From positions 11,209,296-11,273,295 of the forward strand of contig NC_064035.1 in NCBI RefSeq assembly GCF_932526225.1: a stretch of 64,000 bases of DNA. The letters run 5' to 3'. Shown here one piece after another: positions 13,101 through 24,100 of the stretch. Made by a program: the position numbers and the translations under genes. Origin of the DNA: Nematostella vectensis (lineage: Eukaryota > Cnidaria > Anthozoa > Actiniaria > Edwardsiidae). Each line of letters starts with the position of its first letter. Position 1 is the stretch's first letter. The notes beneath the pieces were generated by a model that was given only the letters and a program-made list of their open reading frames with translations, was not told the origin of the DNA and searched no databases.

Positions 13101-13608
13101 TAGTATGTAGATAGTATGTAATTATGTATCTACTGAACTGGGCGATGTGTGTTTATAGTATGTAGATAGTATGTAATTATGTATGTACTGAACTGGGCGA
13201 TGTGTGTTTATAGTATGTAGGTAAGGATGAGGTTCCTACGCCGGACCAGATTGGAGTGGACTCCATCGTGTTTTTCCCTCAAGGAAGTTATGCCGGCACT
13301 GTGGGAAACAATGCAGGCGGGGGGCGCTTTCACGAAGGGATCATCACGAATGTCCGCAAGGTATGCGTGTGATTTGATTTTAAACTTTTTTTTAACTTAA
13401 TTTTTCAATACATCTTTGTTACCAGGATGCATCTGGAGTTACGGTTTACGATGGCCATCATACAAAAGGCGAAGAAGACGGCAAATGGGTTACTTACAAA
13501 GGCTACAGCTACGAGTTTTTCGACATGAAACTCGAAGATCTCAGGATCGCGCCTAATGCCATGGACGCGCTGATGGCCTGTAAACAAGTCTTTAATGTAG
13601 ACACATGA
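4154..13608 (+). CDS. Acylated coiled-coil protein with Tudor-like, TIR, TIR, Tudor-like domains
   Basis: Thirteen exons join in phase to 786 residues: 4154-4441, 5337-5411, 6201-6455, 6610-6861, 7508-7731, 8131-8357, 8994-9097, 9657-9794, 10192-10302, 10676-10833, 11156-11354, 13214-13360, 13426-13608. The ATG at 4154 gives MGCAPSSS, an N-myristoylation plus palmitoylation pattern. Residues 15-95 are a coiled coil. A Tudor-like module (about 117-272; WDDQDPSGRV, VLFPQG, DGKWVTYKGY) is followed by TIR1 (from 282, CDVFISYAK) and TIR2 (from about 455, ADVFVSYCWW). A second Tudor-like module (about 630-786; WDDGDPSGRV, DGKWVTYKGY) ends the protein. Both TIRs keep the SDEYA/SEEYA and VPVVIG/VPVIVG strands, and each has a Glu (336 and 507) near where SARM1 has its NADase Glu. 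No orthologue is recognised; signalling or NAD cleavage at a membrane is inference. Exon 8 and exon 12 acceptors were chosen by phase. Confidence 0.85.
4737..5135. repeat. 36-bp minisatellite, about 11 copies
   Basis: Tandem unit containing CATGAACCGGGGGGTTTAAC followed by AGCGTCACAAGCCCC, in intron 1 of the TIR gene. Copies are nearly identical. A degraded relative lies at 4480-4570, just after the exon 1 donor. Because 36 is divisible by three it creates long artefactual reading frames. Confidence 0.95.
5833..5873 (-). ncRNA. Hammerhead ribozyme motif, short stem III
   Basis: Read on the minus strand every core element is present: stem I strand CATG (5873-5870), CTGATGA (5869-5863), stem II GCCC-TAATAA-GGGC, GAA (5848-5846), stem III ACAG/CTGT with no extra loop, the unpaired C at 5837 as the cleavage-site base, then CATG (5836-5833) closing stem I. 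The palindromic stem III with almost no loop is typical of hammerheads in Penelope-like elements and retrozymes, which are thought to act as dimers. It lies in intron 2 of the TIR gene, antisense to it, so it is not in that pre-mRNA. Activity is not shown by sequence alone. Confidence 0.82.
7286..7442. repeat. 33-bp minisatellite, 4-5 copies
   Basis: Unit containing TATGCGCCCATATACACAAA and TAGGTCGTGTATG, imperfectly repeated in intron 4 of the TIR gene, about 65 bp upstream of the exon 5 acceptor. Confidence 0.85.
7890..7968. repeat. Short palindromic element (about 79 bp)
   Basis: CCAGACTTCTATTGTCCAGT at the left end has its near complement ending AAGTCTGG at 7968; GTGACGCTC and GAGCGTCAC form the inner arm. 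This is a small foldback sequence in intron 5 of the TIR gene, probably a MITE remnant. Confidence 0.7.
9477..9613. mobile_element. Fragment of a hAT-like MITE family with poly-C tract
   Basis: A poly-C run, then TTGGCCGCGAAAAAATGGGT, GGAATCTTAAA, TCCATATGATA and the right end CCTGGATACGCGCCTGG. Related pieces occur at 24343-24475 (left end CAGGCGCGTACACAG) and 25893-25989 (right end CCTGGGTACGCGCCTG), so the family probably has terminal inverted repeats of the form CAGGCGCGTACCCAGG. It ends just upstream of the exon 8 acceptor of the TIR gene. Confidence 0.6.
10803..10976. repeat. 57-bp triplication spanning the exon 10 / intron 10 boundary
   Basis: The end of exon 10 (GGCTACCGTGGTGCCCTTGA) with its GGGTAAG donor and 25-30 bp of intron is repeated twice more downstream. 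The first copy carries the functional boundary at 10833/10834. The other two have a C-to-A change that makes an in-frame TAG before a donor-like site. Confidence 0.9.
12364..12573. mobile_element. Palindromic Penelope-like (hammerhead-bearing) insertion
   Basis: Arms 12364-12436 and 12442-12514 are perfect inverted repeats (73 bp) separated by five bases, followed by about 60 bp of single-copy tail (ACCGCTCTACTTTCGAGTAT and onward). It interrupts the 55-bp minisatellite. The hammerhead in the left arm and the tail style fit the pseudo-LTR junction of a Penelope-like retroelement. That assignment is inference, as no reverse transcriptase is attached. Confidence 0.65.
12401..12441 (-). ncRNA. 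Hammerhead ribozyme motif, short stem III
   Basis: On the minus strand: stem I strand TCCC (12441-12438), CTGATGA (12437-12431), stem II GTGG-GCAA-CCAC, GAA, stem III ACAG-AC-CTGT, unpaired A at 12405, then GGGA (12404-12401) pairing back to TCCC. Cleavage would fall between 12405 and 12404. The mirror arm on the plus strand has ATGATGA in place of CTGATGA and lacks a matching stem I, so only the minus-strand copy looks competent. It is antisense to the TIR gene. Confidence 0.82.
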
Positions 13609-15196
13609 ATATCAGCGCTATCGCTCATGTGCTGACCCCAAACCCACAGGTCAACTCAACCCCGACCCTCACTCCGACCATCACCTACCCCCCTACACAA
13701 ACATACCCGATCCTTTTGTCGTTAAGAGGCATAGGAAATGCTCGGAGACCAGAAGCATTTATAGGCGCACCATTCGCGGCCGAACAAGAATACTCTGAGG
13801 AAACATTTGTTATTAAGCAGTTCTTAGGGCAACAAATTCCATGAAATTATAATCAATTGCACAACCTAGGAAATACTATTACATTTTTCTATATTTATCA
13901 TAACGCAGGCGTATTTGATAAGCAGAAATGAATATTGTACCCATTCAAAATGAATTAAATTATATAAACAATCAGTTACCTTACAGTTGCGGTGTTTTGA
14001 ATTGAACAGGTGGCGCATCCCTCTCCGCCCCCTCCCCCCCCCCTCATTTTCAATCGCACCCCCCTACCCCTGCTCCATAATTTAGATTCTTTTGAAAGGC
14101 GACATTCCACAAAATGTCGAACGCAAAATAACCATGAATAAACAACCAGATTAATGAATAGATCAGGGGACGTTTGCACAAAGCCTGAATAAATTATCCG
14201 CCGGATAGGCGCTACGGTTAGCCGGATAAAATCCTTATCCAGCGAATGAAATAGCGTTGCACAAAGAATGGATTAGACGCTGGATAACTATCCGCTGAAT
14301 TGTCGTCATTTGCCACTAAATGGCTACCCGTTTCCATAGTAAATATGCAAAGCGCGCTGTTTTCCTTCAAACAAAATGGCGGCGATGCAAGAGCTTCAAA
14401 ACCTGCTAGAAACCAAACGGTTTTTCGAGGAAAAGTGCACGTAGATCACGGAATGATCAAAGGGAATAGTGGCTAGCTTCTTCCTACCTTTGGGAGTCAC
14501 ATTTCTAGAAAGAACGCAGGCCCGTATCCAGGATTTTTTTTTGGGGGGGGGAGGGGTGCGAAATCCGAAAGAGTTTCCGGGGGGGGGGGGGAGGGAGAGG
14601 GCGTGAGTTTTCTGATAAAGATCTGACAACCCCCGAAAGATCAATAAGGGGAAGGATTTTTTATGCCATTGCAGTATCTCCACGGAACGTTTATTTTTGG
14701 ATTTGGCTACAAAAAAGTTTGACTATCTAATTCGCTTACGCTTTATAGTTTTGTTTAAAAATAGCACGTCTATTGCGAACCGAAACTGGACTTTTGGCCG
14801 AGCAGAATATTTTTGGCGTTATGTGGGTTTCCCGTGTCTTGTCGTAATATGAAATAATTTTTTACGTCAAATGGGCAGCCTGCGCCACAAGTGCGCGCGT
14901 ACGGGCTCCCTGTGTCTTGCACGCGCCTGACGTCAATAATCAAAAGTTAATCATCACTCCAGACTTTCGAGGGAATTTCTTTCTGGTTTCCCGTAAGTTT
15001 ATTATGGAAATATGTTTACAGTTTGACAAATATTTCTATGGCTATTTCTACCATTATTTTTGTTTTTATTCTCGATGCAACAACAATGCTTCGGATTCAT
15101 CCTTTTAGAACTTTTGTTAAATGTTTTATATATGACAAAAATGTATCTTTTCGCTGTAGGTGTAAACACAAATATCTTTCACGCGGTACACGCGTG
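13609..15196. other. Intergenic region between TIR gene and FAM186-like gene
   Basis: Holds the TIR gene 3' UTR and the next promoter. Near 14190-14330 is a MITE-like stretch with repeated GGATAA/TTATCC motifs (ATTATCCGCCGGATA, CCTTATCCAGCG); a related stretch occurs near 45650-45735. Around 14517-14600 is a poly-G piece that begins CCCGTATCCAGGATTTT, resembling other insertion remnants here. No exon is supported. Confidence 0.5.
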
Positions 15197-18100
15197 ATGG
15201 AGATTAGCGAAGAGGATGGACACGAATCACGCGAGTCTCTCTCTGAACGGTATCCCGCTGCGTTCGTACAGGCTATACGCGAAACACCCCTAGCATTGTC
15301 ATCGGATTTAAATGGTAAGTCACAACTGATCGTTACTGAAAATTATACAATAGCCAGAGTTTGTTGGTGTTGCTTTGGAGTTTACCAGTATAAAGAAATA
15401 CAGATTTCAACATTCTGGTAACTTTGCATACTTTCCAGCAAATACACCAACAGCGGGGCAGAGCGCGGGAATAGGTCTGAGGGATTTAGGGCGGATGCAG
15501 ATTTTTCCGTTTGGTTTAATGGGCGACTACGATGTGGATTTATTCCCTGCCATGGCTGGACAGGAGGCGCTCAGAGATGTACAGAAAGCCCAAGTAAAAC
15601 GTGCTCGGGAGGAAACCATGGAAGAGTTATCAGCCATTCTTCAGCGTGTCAAATTCACATTATTAGAACTCAAGACTGCAGAGAAAGAGCTAGCTGTTTC
15701 TGAGACCCCTGAACCAACCAAAAAGCAAACGAAAAAGAGAAAACGTAGAAGAAAAAGAAACAAAGACAAGGACGAAACTGTACCTTCTTCCGACGTTGCC
15801 CTGACACCGGATAGAATTCCTACAGAGATTTCTAGCGAAGAAAAACAAGCAGAGCAAAAACAAGGTGAGACCATTGCACAATTTGAAGGCGGCGAGGAAC
15901 TGGTAACTAAACCTCGATCAGGACACCTCATGACATCCTCGACAGAGCAGCTGCCGACCTTATCCGCTGATCCCATGAGTAGTGAGTCGTGGAGCAGTTC
16001 GGGCGAGTACGAGACGGGCAGTAGTTACCCTGAAGACGAGGAGATGTCAAGTGACGCGGCGGAAGCGTTAGACAAACCAGGGGAGCTGCCCTACTTTTCG
16101 ACGCCTCCAGGCGTGCAGCAGAAACCACCAGCCTTGTCACCTACCCTCATGAGAAAGGTACGTTATAGTGGCCAGACGAGCTAACAGTGATTTCTCTTTC
16201 ACAGCCGCGTTGACATCCTAAATTTTTCAGCTTCAGCGCATTAAAGCCTTGTATAAAATGAAACCGTCACTTCCACATATCTAGGTGGATATGGCACTTG
16301 CGGCACAAAATGCACAAAGACAGCATTGCGAACGCTTGAGATAAAAGCACCGAGTTCTTTTACTTAAAGAATTGAATATATTAACTAATATTTCGCAGTT
16401 TGCGACCCTGCATTTGTCTATTATTGCACGCTCATGCTGACAACTAAAGTGCGGCGTGACACGCGTGACCTGTATGTGTTGCGCGTGACGTGTATGTCAT
16501 TCGCGTGACGTGTATGTCTTGCTTGTGACGTGTATGTCTTGCTTGTGACGTGTATGTCTCGCGTCTCGTGTATGTCATAAGCATGACGTGTATGTTACTT
16601 GCGTGACCTGTATGTCATTCGCGTGACGTGTATGTCATTCGCGTGACGTGTATGTCTTGCTTGTGACGTGTATGTCTTGCTTGTGACGTGTATGTCTTGC
16701 TTGTGACGTGTATGTCTCGCGTCTCGTGTATGTCATAAGCATGACGTGTATGTTACTTGCGTGACGTGTATGTTATTAGCGTGACGTGTATGTTATTCGC
16801 GTGGCGTGTATGTCATTCGCGTGACGTGTATGTTATTCGCGTGGCGTGTATGTCATGCGTATTATGAGTATGTCTTGCGTGTGAACTGTTTAAGGCTGGT
16901 GATCAGGCTTTTTATGCAAACTATAGACCTGTGTCCGTCTTACTAGTTTTTTCGAATTTTTTCGAGAAAGTTGTATATAAACGGTTATATAATTTCCTGA
17001 TTAAATATGATATTCTATCAAATAACCAATATGATTTTAGAAAGAACCATTCGACAGCTCTTGCACTTCTTCATTTATACGATACTCTATCTAGTGCTAT
17101 CGATTATAAAAATAATATACTCTAGGCGTTTTTATTGATCTGTCAAAGGCGTTTGACACGGTCAATCATGGCATTTTACTAGCGAAATTGCATAACTATG
17201 GAATACGTGGAACTCCTCTCAAATGGTTTGAAAGTTATCTTTCAGATAGAGAGCAGTTTGTAAATTTTAATGGCGTTTCTTCTTGTCGTAAATTAGTGAA
17301 GTGCGGTGTCCCACAAGGCAGCGTGCTCGGGCCGCTTCTCTTTCTGATTTATATCAATGATATATGTAGCGTTTCAACCGCCTTAGACATACTTTTATTT
17401 GCTGATGATACAAGTATATTTTTCTCCCATAAAAACTTAGACTCATTATGTCTCACAATCAATAATGAACAATTAACAAATTAACAGATTGGTTTTGTGC
17501 AAACAAGTTATCTATAAATATAAAAAAATCAAACTATATTATCTTTAGGCCACGGCAGAAAAGGCAAAACCTTGATATAAAGGTCACCTTAGGTGATCAG
17601 AATATAAAGCGAGTCAAAGAAACAGTATTTTTAGGTGTTATTCTTGACGAACACTTGACATGGTTACCACATATTACCAATGTCGCGCGTAAGGTTTCAA
17701 AAGCTGTAGGAATTATGTATAAAGCAAGTTTTTGCCTTTCAAAGCAATCACTATTGACGTTGTATTATTCTTTGTTATATCCATACTTGCAATACTGCGT
17801 TAGTGTTTGGGGATCCACTTATCCATCTAATTTAAATCGTATTCTTATGCTCCAAAAACGAGCAATACGTGTAATTGTTGGAGCATCCTATGATGCACAC
17901 ACTGATCCGATATATAGGAATCTAAACATATTGAAATTCAATTATTTATTTTTATTTCAAATAGGTAAGTTAATGTATCAATTTAAAAATAGGTTACTTC
18001 CCCAAACATTTAACAGGATATTTCAATTGAACTCTCAAATTCACGATTATTACACGAGAAGCTCTAACTTGTTCCATATTTCAAAGTTTAGAACAAATAT

Positions 18101-21100
18101 ACATAAGTTTGCGTTAAGATATTTCAACTCATTGTCTTCTGATATTCAGTCTGCCAAAACGCTTAACTCTTTTTGGACTTCTCTTATTAACTCTTAATTT
18201 TTTTTCTTTCTCGATTTGTGTTTGTGTGTGTGTGTGTTTTTTATATAAGTATGAAAAAATATATGAAAGCTCTCCTAACAAATATTTATATAATTAATCT
18301 GACTGTCCGAACTATCAAATATGTATTTTCTGTTAAGATTTAGGAGGTCCGTCTCGTATAAGCCTTGCGGATTCTTACGCTCCTCCTTGTCACACTATGT
18401 AAATTATTATATTTTTATCTTTATTTAAAAAAATGTATTAAGTGACAAAACAGTAAACTGAAACTGAAACTGAAGTGTATGTCCCGCGCGTTGCGTGTAT
18501 TTTATTCGCGTGTCATGTATGTCATTCGCTTCCTGCGCAGCATTTTCTTTTTTTTTAATATTTCCAGGAATGAGTATTATACGATATTTTACCTCATTGT
18601 GGAAGGGATATCTCACAAATTGCAAAAGGAAATATATACATAGACCACTTTACCGTTAACTTACCACTTACATGCATTTATTTGTTAAAGGCTGCAAGAC
18701 GGAGACGCACGTCGGATGCCATCGCAGGCTACATAGAGCACTGCATGGAACGTGAGGATATCATGTTGCAGATGAAGTCCTGGATAGAGGCGGCCGCTGA
18801 TGAGGAGCCTCCACGCTCGCTCTCGCAGATGGAGGAACGCTACAGCCCTGGGCTCTTAAGAGAGGAGCTCCCTCTCGCTATAGGAGGCGCTGTGGAAACG
18901 TTTAAGGAGACATTAACCAAACTGAAGCGTATCGCTGACTCGTTAGGGATTGGTGATGCCGAGGATGAAAAGGAAGAAGAAAAAGAGACTTCGGTGAATT
19001 CCACGAAACCCGGGTTACCTCCACCACCAAAGCCGAAAGCCACAGTCAAGATATTTGACGGTAAGCTCTTTGAAACAGCTATCAAGTGGACAGTTTAAGG
19101 GGCTTTGGTGGCATATTTTACCTCAACCTGCCTAAGCCGAAAGCCACAGTCAAGATCTTTGACGGTAAGCTCTTTGAAACAGCTATCAAGTGGACAGTTT
19201 AAGGGGCTTTGGTGGCATATTTTACCTCAACCTGCCTCAGCCTCTCGCGCTCTCAAATTACACAGGACCCCCATAATACTCGTTGGACCCTGAGCAGTAT
19301 GCTTATGGGATATGAAAAAATGAACGGTTTTCTTAGTTGAGTAAGAGCAATATTAAACCATGTCTGAAACCATAAATCATGTTCTTTTAATCAGACAGCG
19401 AGTTGTCGATCCCGAACAATTTTAACGTCGCCTGCAGCTTACTGGTGAAGATTATGGACGAAGCAGCGAAATCCACTCCTGCTCGAAGAACTCGAATCTC
19501 CCTCAACAACGGCCTCCAGCAATTCCAGTTCATTCGCAAGGTGATGCCTTCAAACATTTCTTACAAAGATCCTAATCTTGATAAACTAAATAAACTAAGG
19601 GTATTTGAAAATACCCATAGCGTAGACAGTACATTGGCACCACCCCTCGGGCAACCCTGGGTACGAGCCTGGAGCCCACTCCTCCTCAACCGCCAAAGAG
19701 CGGTTAATTGGGCGATCTCCAAGCTAAGAGCTTTTCCATAAGAAATTTATGACCCGTACCCATCCAAAGCACTTCCCTTCCACAAAAGAGCGTTTCTTTA
19801 ATTGGGCGCTCTCCAAGCTAAGAGCTTTATCATAAGAAATCTATGACCCGTGAACCCATCCAAGGTACTTCCCTTCCATAAAAGAGAGTTTCTTTAATTG
19901 GGCGCTTTCCATGCTAAGAGCTTTTCAATAAGAAATCTATGACCCGTGAACCCACCCCAAGCAAATCCTGTCTACGATCTGGCGTCGTGTGACATGTTAA
20001 CATATTTGTATTTATTCAGGTGATGACATCGCGTGCGAATAAGATAAACCAGCTGGACAAGGAAGTGATCGATATGGGCGGGGAGATCACAAAGATAAAA
20101 AAACAAAATGACGAGCTCCGTAAAACAAAGAAAAAGATGCAAGTTCAGTACGAGAAACTAGAGCACCAACTAGATGATCTCAAAGTCCAACTGGTAAGTT
20201 ATTGCATAAGAGCGCAAGAAACAACACATATTTAGAGATGGGTGCATTGGAATGAGGAAGAGGCAGGGTAATAAGGAAAGCGAAGGAGAGCAGGGTGAAT
20301 AAAAAGGGTGATATGGGAGGGGGAAGTACATTATAAGGGTTGAGGGACATTAAACCGAGGTCCTGTCCTTTTAAACACTGCATACCAAGCCGGCGCATGG
20401 TACCTTTTTTCCTAGCCCTTCGAAACTTGGAAAAGAGGATGTCTTAGAGAGGGGTTACATTGTTTGATTTTACTGATCGGGTGATGGATCCGATATGGAT
20501 ACAAATTTGAAAGTGATGTTTTTTTAAACAACTTAAACACATGCAAAACCGATCGAATTTGAGCTAATTACTACTTACTCCTGGTTTTAGAAACGCAAAG
20601 ACGTAGTAATAGCGGATTTGAATAAAGTCGTAGAGGATTACAAACGTAAGGAGAGTTATGGACTATTTCGTGAATCTAGCAGTGAAGATTCGTCCCCCTC
20701 AACAGCAAGCACGCCAGAAAGCTTTGAGGAGAAGCCCAAACACGCAAGAAACAAAGAGAAGAAAAAGGAGGTCAAAAAAAGGAAAGGAAAAGAAAAGTCA
20801 ACAACGTCTGGGACTTCGAAAAAATCAGAAGCAGAAATACAGGAGAAGAAGGAGATCAAAGTTGAAGAGGCTAAACCTGTGGATAAAAGCGACAAACCTC
20901 AAGAAAGTGTGAAAGACATCGAAAGGAGTGAAGTCTACCAGAAGCTTGCGACTGATTATGAAAACACAGAAAAGGCGTTGTTGATAGAACAGGAAAAGTT
21001 ATCGGAAATGGAGAAAGAGCTCGAAAACTCCAAAGACGAAAAGGTGAAAATTGAGCAAGAAAAGGCGGATTTAGATATAGCAATTGAAAACTTGAAGCGA

Positions 21101-24100
21101 AATCAAGAGATCGAACTCGAAGAGCTGAAGGACAACATTAAAGACTTGGAACGAGAAAATAAAAAGCTAAAAGGCGAGATCGAGTGTAACGATGAGATGA
21201 TTCAGTACCAAGAAGAGAGAATCAACCAGTATGCAGAGGAGATCGAAAAGTTAGAGGACAAATTGATGTATTTGCCAACAACACCGGCGGTAAGCCCAAC
21301 GAGCAAGGACCGACGGAGATCTACTGTAGGTCTCGCTGAGCCGCCCACTGCTCGCCAAATGATAGCTAAGATCAAACAGCAATATGAGTCCGAGATACAA
21401 GGTTTGAAAGATCACCTAGCTAAAGAAAGCCAGCGACACCAGGCAGATGTGCGGCGCCGAGATCAGGAACACAAGAAAGACATTACCAATATTCACAAGG
21501 AATCTTTGCTTCTTCTTCGGGCAATCAATCGATTCAAAGAATGCGCAGCCAGTCTACTCGACAGGGAGAGTAAGTTAAAATAGCAGTAGCTGTACGTTCA
21601 ACAGACGCTAGATGCCTGAAAGACAAAAAAGCCGAGCTGGAATAGTCGAACTTTGTTGCGCGTAGAAACGGAGGTGATAGCGAGCAGAAGCCGAGCGCTA
21701 CGTCCGATGGAACGGCTTTTCTGGGAGGTTTTTGGAGCGCTTTTCGAGAGCCTGTTTCGCATCAGGTTACACAAGTAGTGCAAGCATTGCCAGCCATCAT
21801 TACTTACCCATCAATGGTGGGGCTTTAGACTAGGTCACAGACACGGGGGCAGTAAATATGATAATAATTCTTCCTGTAATATGACACGTGAAATTTTAGG
21901 TGGGTTCAGCTACGAGGGCTATGGACGACTTCATATTGTCTTCCAAAACAAATCCTTTATCCACCATTCAGGCTACTTTGTAACATCTTCTTTAGACATT
22001 TTGGCAGAGGCGCATGCGCTGCGTAAACTCCCGCCTCTACCGCTGGACGACACACCCGGTGAAACACGTCAAATGCTGGCAAGGATGGCGATCCTGTCCA
22101 ACGAGCTACTGGTGTCCATAGAGCTACAGTTATCGAAGGTACAACCCTCTTGCAGCCCAAAAGGGGTAGCTACGCCCAATTTCCCCTGATTCTTTGTATA
22201 GTAATAGCTGCCAGCTTTTCAGCAATCTCCAATTCACCCCATGTTATGTAAAGGTTCCAAGGATGTTCATATTCCGGATCCCAATGCCTTTGATTATTTC
22301 ATCGATCCTGGATTCCCTTACATCGGGCGAATAAGTACCCAGCTGTATCCGCTCCCTATTTCATCACAGGCACTGATGAGCAAACGACTAGAGATCAAGG
22401 ATACGTCTATCTCGAGAGAATTGGTGAAGAAAGAACTGGATAATCAGATGGAATCATTGCGAAAAGTCAAGGACATTACTTCGATGCAGGCGGGCAAGCT
22501 CAAGGCTGCTCGGGAAGGGATTATAGAACAAGAGCAAGAATTTATGAGATTCAGGCTTAGAGAGGTACGCTGGACTGATTATACATTCATGGTATTCAGA
22601 GGGTTCTTTACCGTAGAGGGGTAGGGTCAGGGGCATACCTGGAGTAGGGGGTGCATATATTCATGGCATTCAGACGATTGGGTACCGTGGAGGGGTAGGG
22701 CCAGGGGCATGCCTGGAGTAGGGGGTGCATATATTCATGGCATTCAGACGATTGTGTACCGTGGAGGGGTAGGGTCAGGGGCATGCCTGGGGTAGGGGGT
22801 GCATATATTCATGGCATTCAGACGATTGTGTACCGTGGAGGGGTAGGGTCAGGGGCATGCCTGGAGTAGGGGGTGCATATATTCATGGCATTCAGACGAT
22901 TGTGTACCGTGGAGGGGTAGGGTCAGGGGCATGCCTGGAGTAGGGAGTGCATATATTCGTGGCATTCAGACGATTGTGTACCGTGGAGGGGTAGGGTCAG
23001 GGGCATGCTGGAGTAGGGGGTGCATATATTATTGGCATTCAGACGATTGGGTACCGTGAAGGGGTAGGGCCAGGGGCATGCCTGGGGTAGGGGGTGCATA
23101 TATTATTGGCATTCAGACGATTGGGTACCGTGGAGGGGTAGGGCCAGGGGCATGCCTGGGGTAGGGGGTGCATATATTATTGGCATTCAGACGATTGTGT
23201 ACCGTGGAGGGGTAGGGCCAGGGGCATGCCTGGGGTAGGGGGTGCATATATTATTGGCATTCAGACGATTGGGTACCGTGGAGGGGTAGGGTCAGGGGCA
23301 TACCTGGGGTATACTTAGAAAGTATGCATATATACATTGAAGGTTAACATACAAGCTAGGGAGAGCCATTAGTTAGAAAACTACACAGGTTATAATGCAA
23401 CCCTATATAGATATTAAATTAAATGCATTTACAGGGAGAGAAAAAAGAACAGCTCGAGGAGCGGTACAAGCAGCTTCTCAACGAGTATATCGCCCTCAGA
23501 AAAGAGGTAATCGAGGCAAAGAAAGCGGAAAAGCCAGATCGAGAAAAAGACGAAGAGCTTAACCGTAAAGAAGCGCTGATTCACAAATACATGCGCAGAG
23601 AGAAAGGCATGCAGAGGATGCTAGAAGAGCAGAAAAAGGTAAGAAAAAAATCACGGAAGTTTGTAATTGATCGCTGATCGCTCCCATTAATGAAGAAACT
23701 GTTAAATCTGAGCGTGAAATCGAGGTTTTGCGGATCTTAGTTGATTATTATTAGACTTGTTCTATCCTGTTTGGCTAAATGACTACCTTTTTAAATGGGT
23801 TTTAAAAAACTCTTAAAACTGGGGTGCTTCGTTGAGCGAGTAAGCTCAAAACTACGAAAGTCTCACTTTTACAAGGTACGACACGACACGGCCACAACAC
23901 GTCACGACATGATACGACACGTTGCGACATAGCACGACACGGTGCGGCATAGTACTTCACGGTGTGACACGGTGCGGTATAGAACGACACAATACGACAT
24001 AGTACGACACGGTGCGGCATATAGAACTGAACAGTGTGACACGGTGCGGTATAGTACGACACGATACGACACGTTACGACATAGTACAACACGGTGCGGC

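Larger units (their letters stand above)
11563..13220. repeat. 55-bp minisatellite, about 26 copies, interrupted
   Basis: Unit containing GAACTGGGCGATGTGTGTTT, ATAGTATGTAGATAGTATGT and AATTATGTATCTACT. It fills most of intron 11 of the TIR gene and is interrupted at 12364-12573 by a palindromic insertion. The last unit runs directly into exon 12, and its GTGTTTATAG supplies the acceptor at 13213/13214. Confidence 0.96.

Noticed and set aside
22369-22388. Third hammerhead (CTGATGAG near 22373)
   Set aside because: There is no stem II or GAAA partner; the sequence is coding in exon 8 of the FAM186-like gene.
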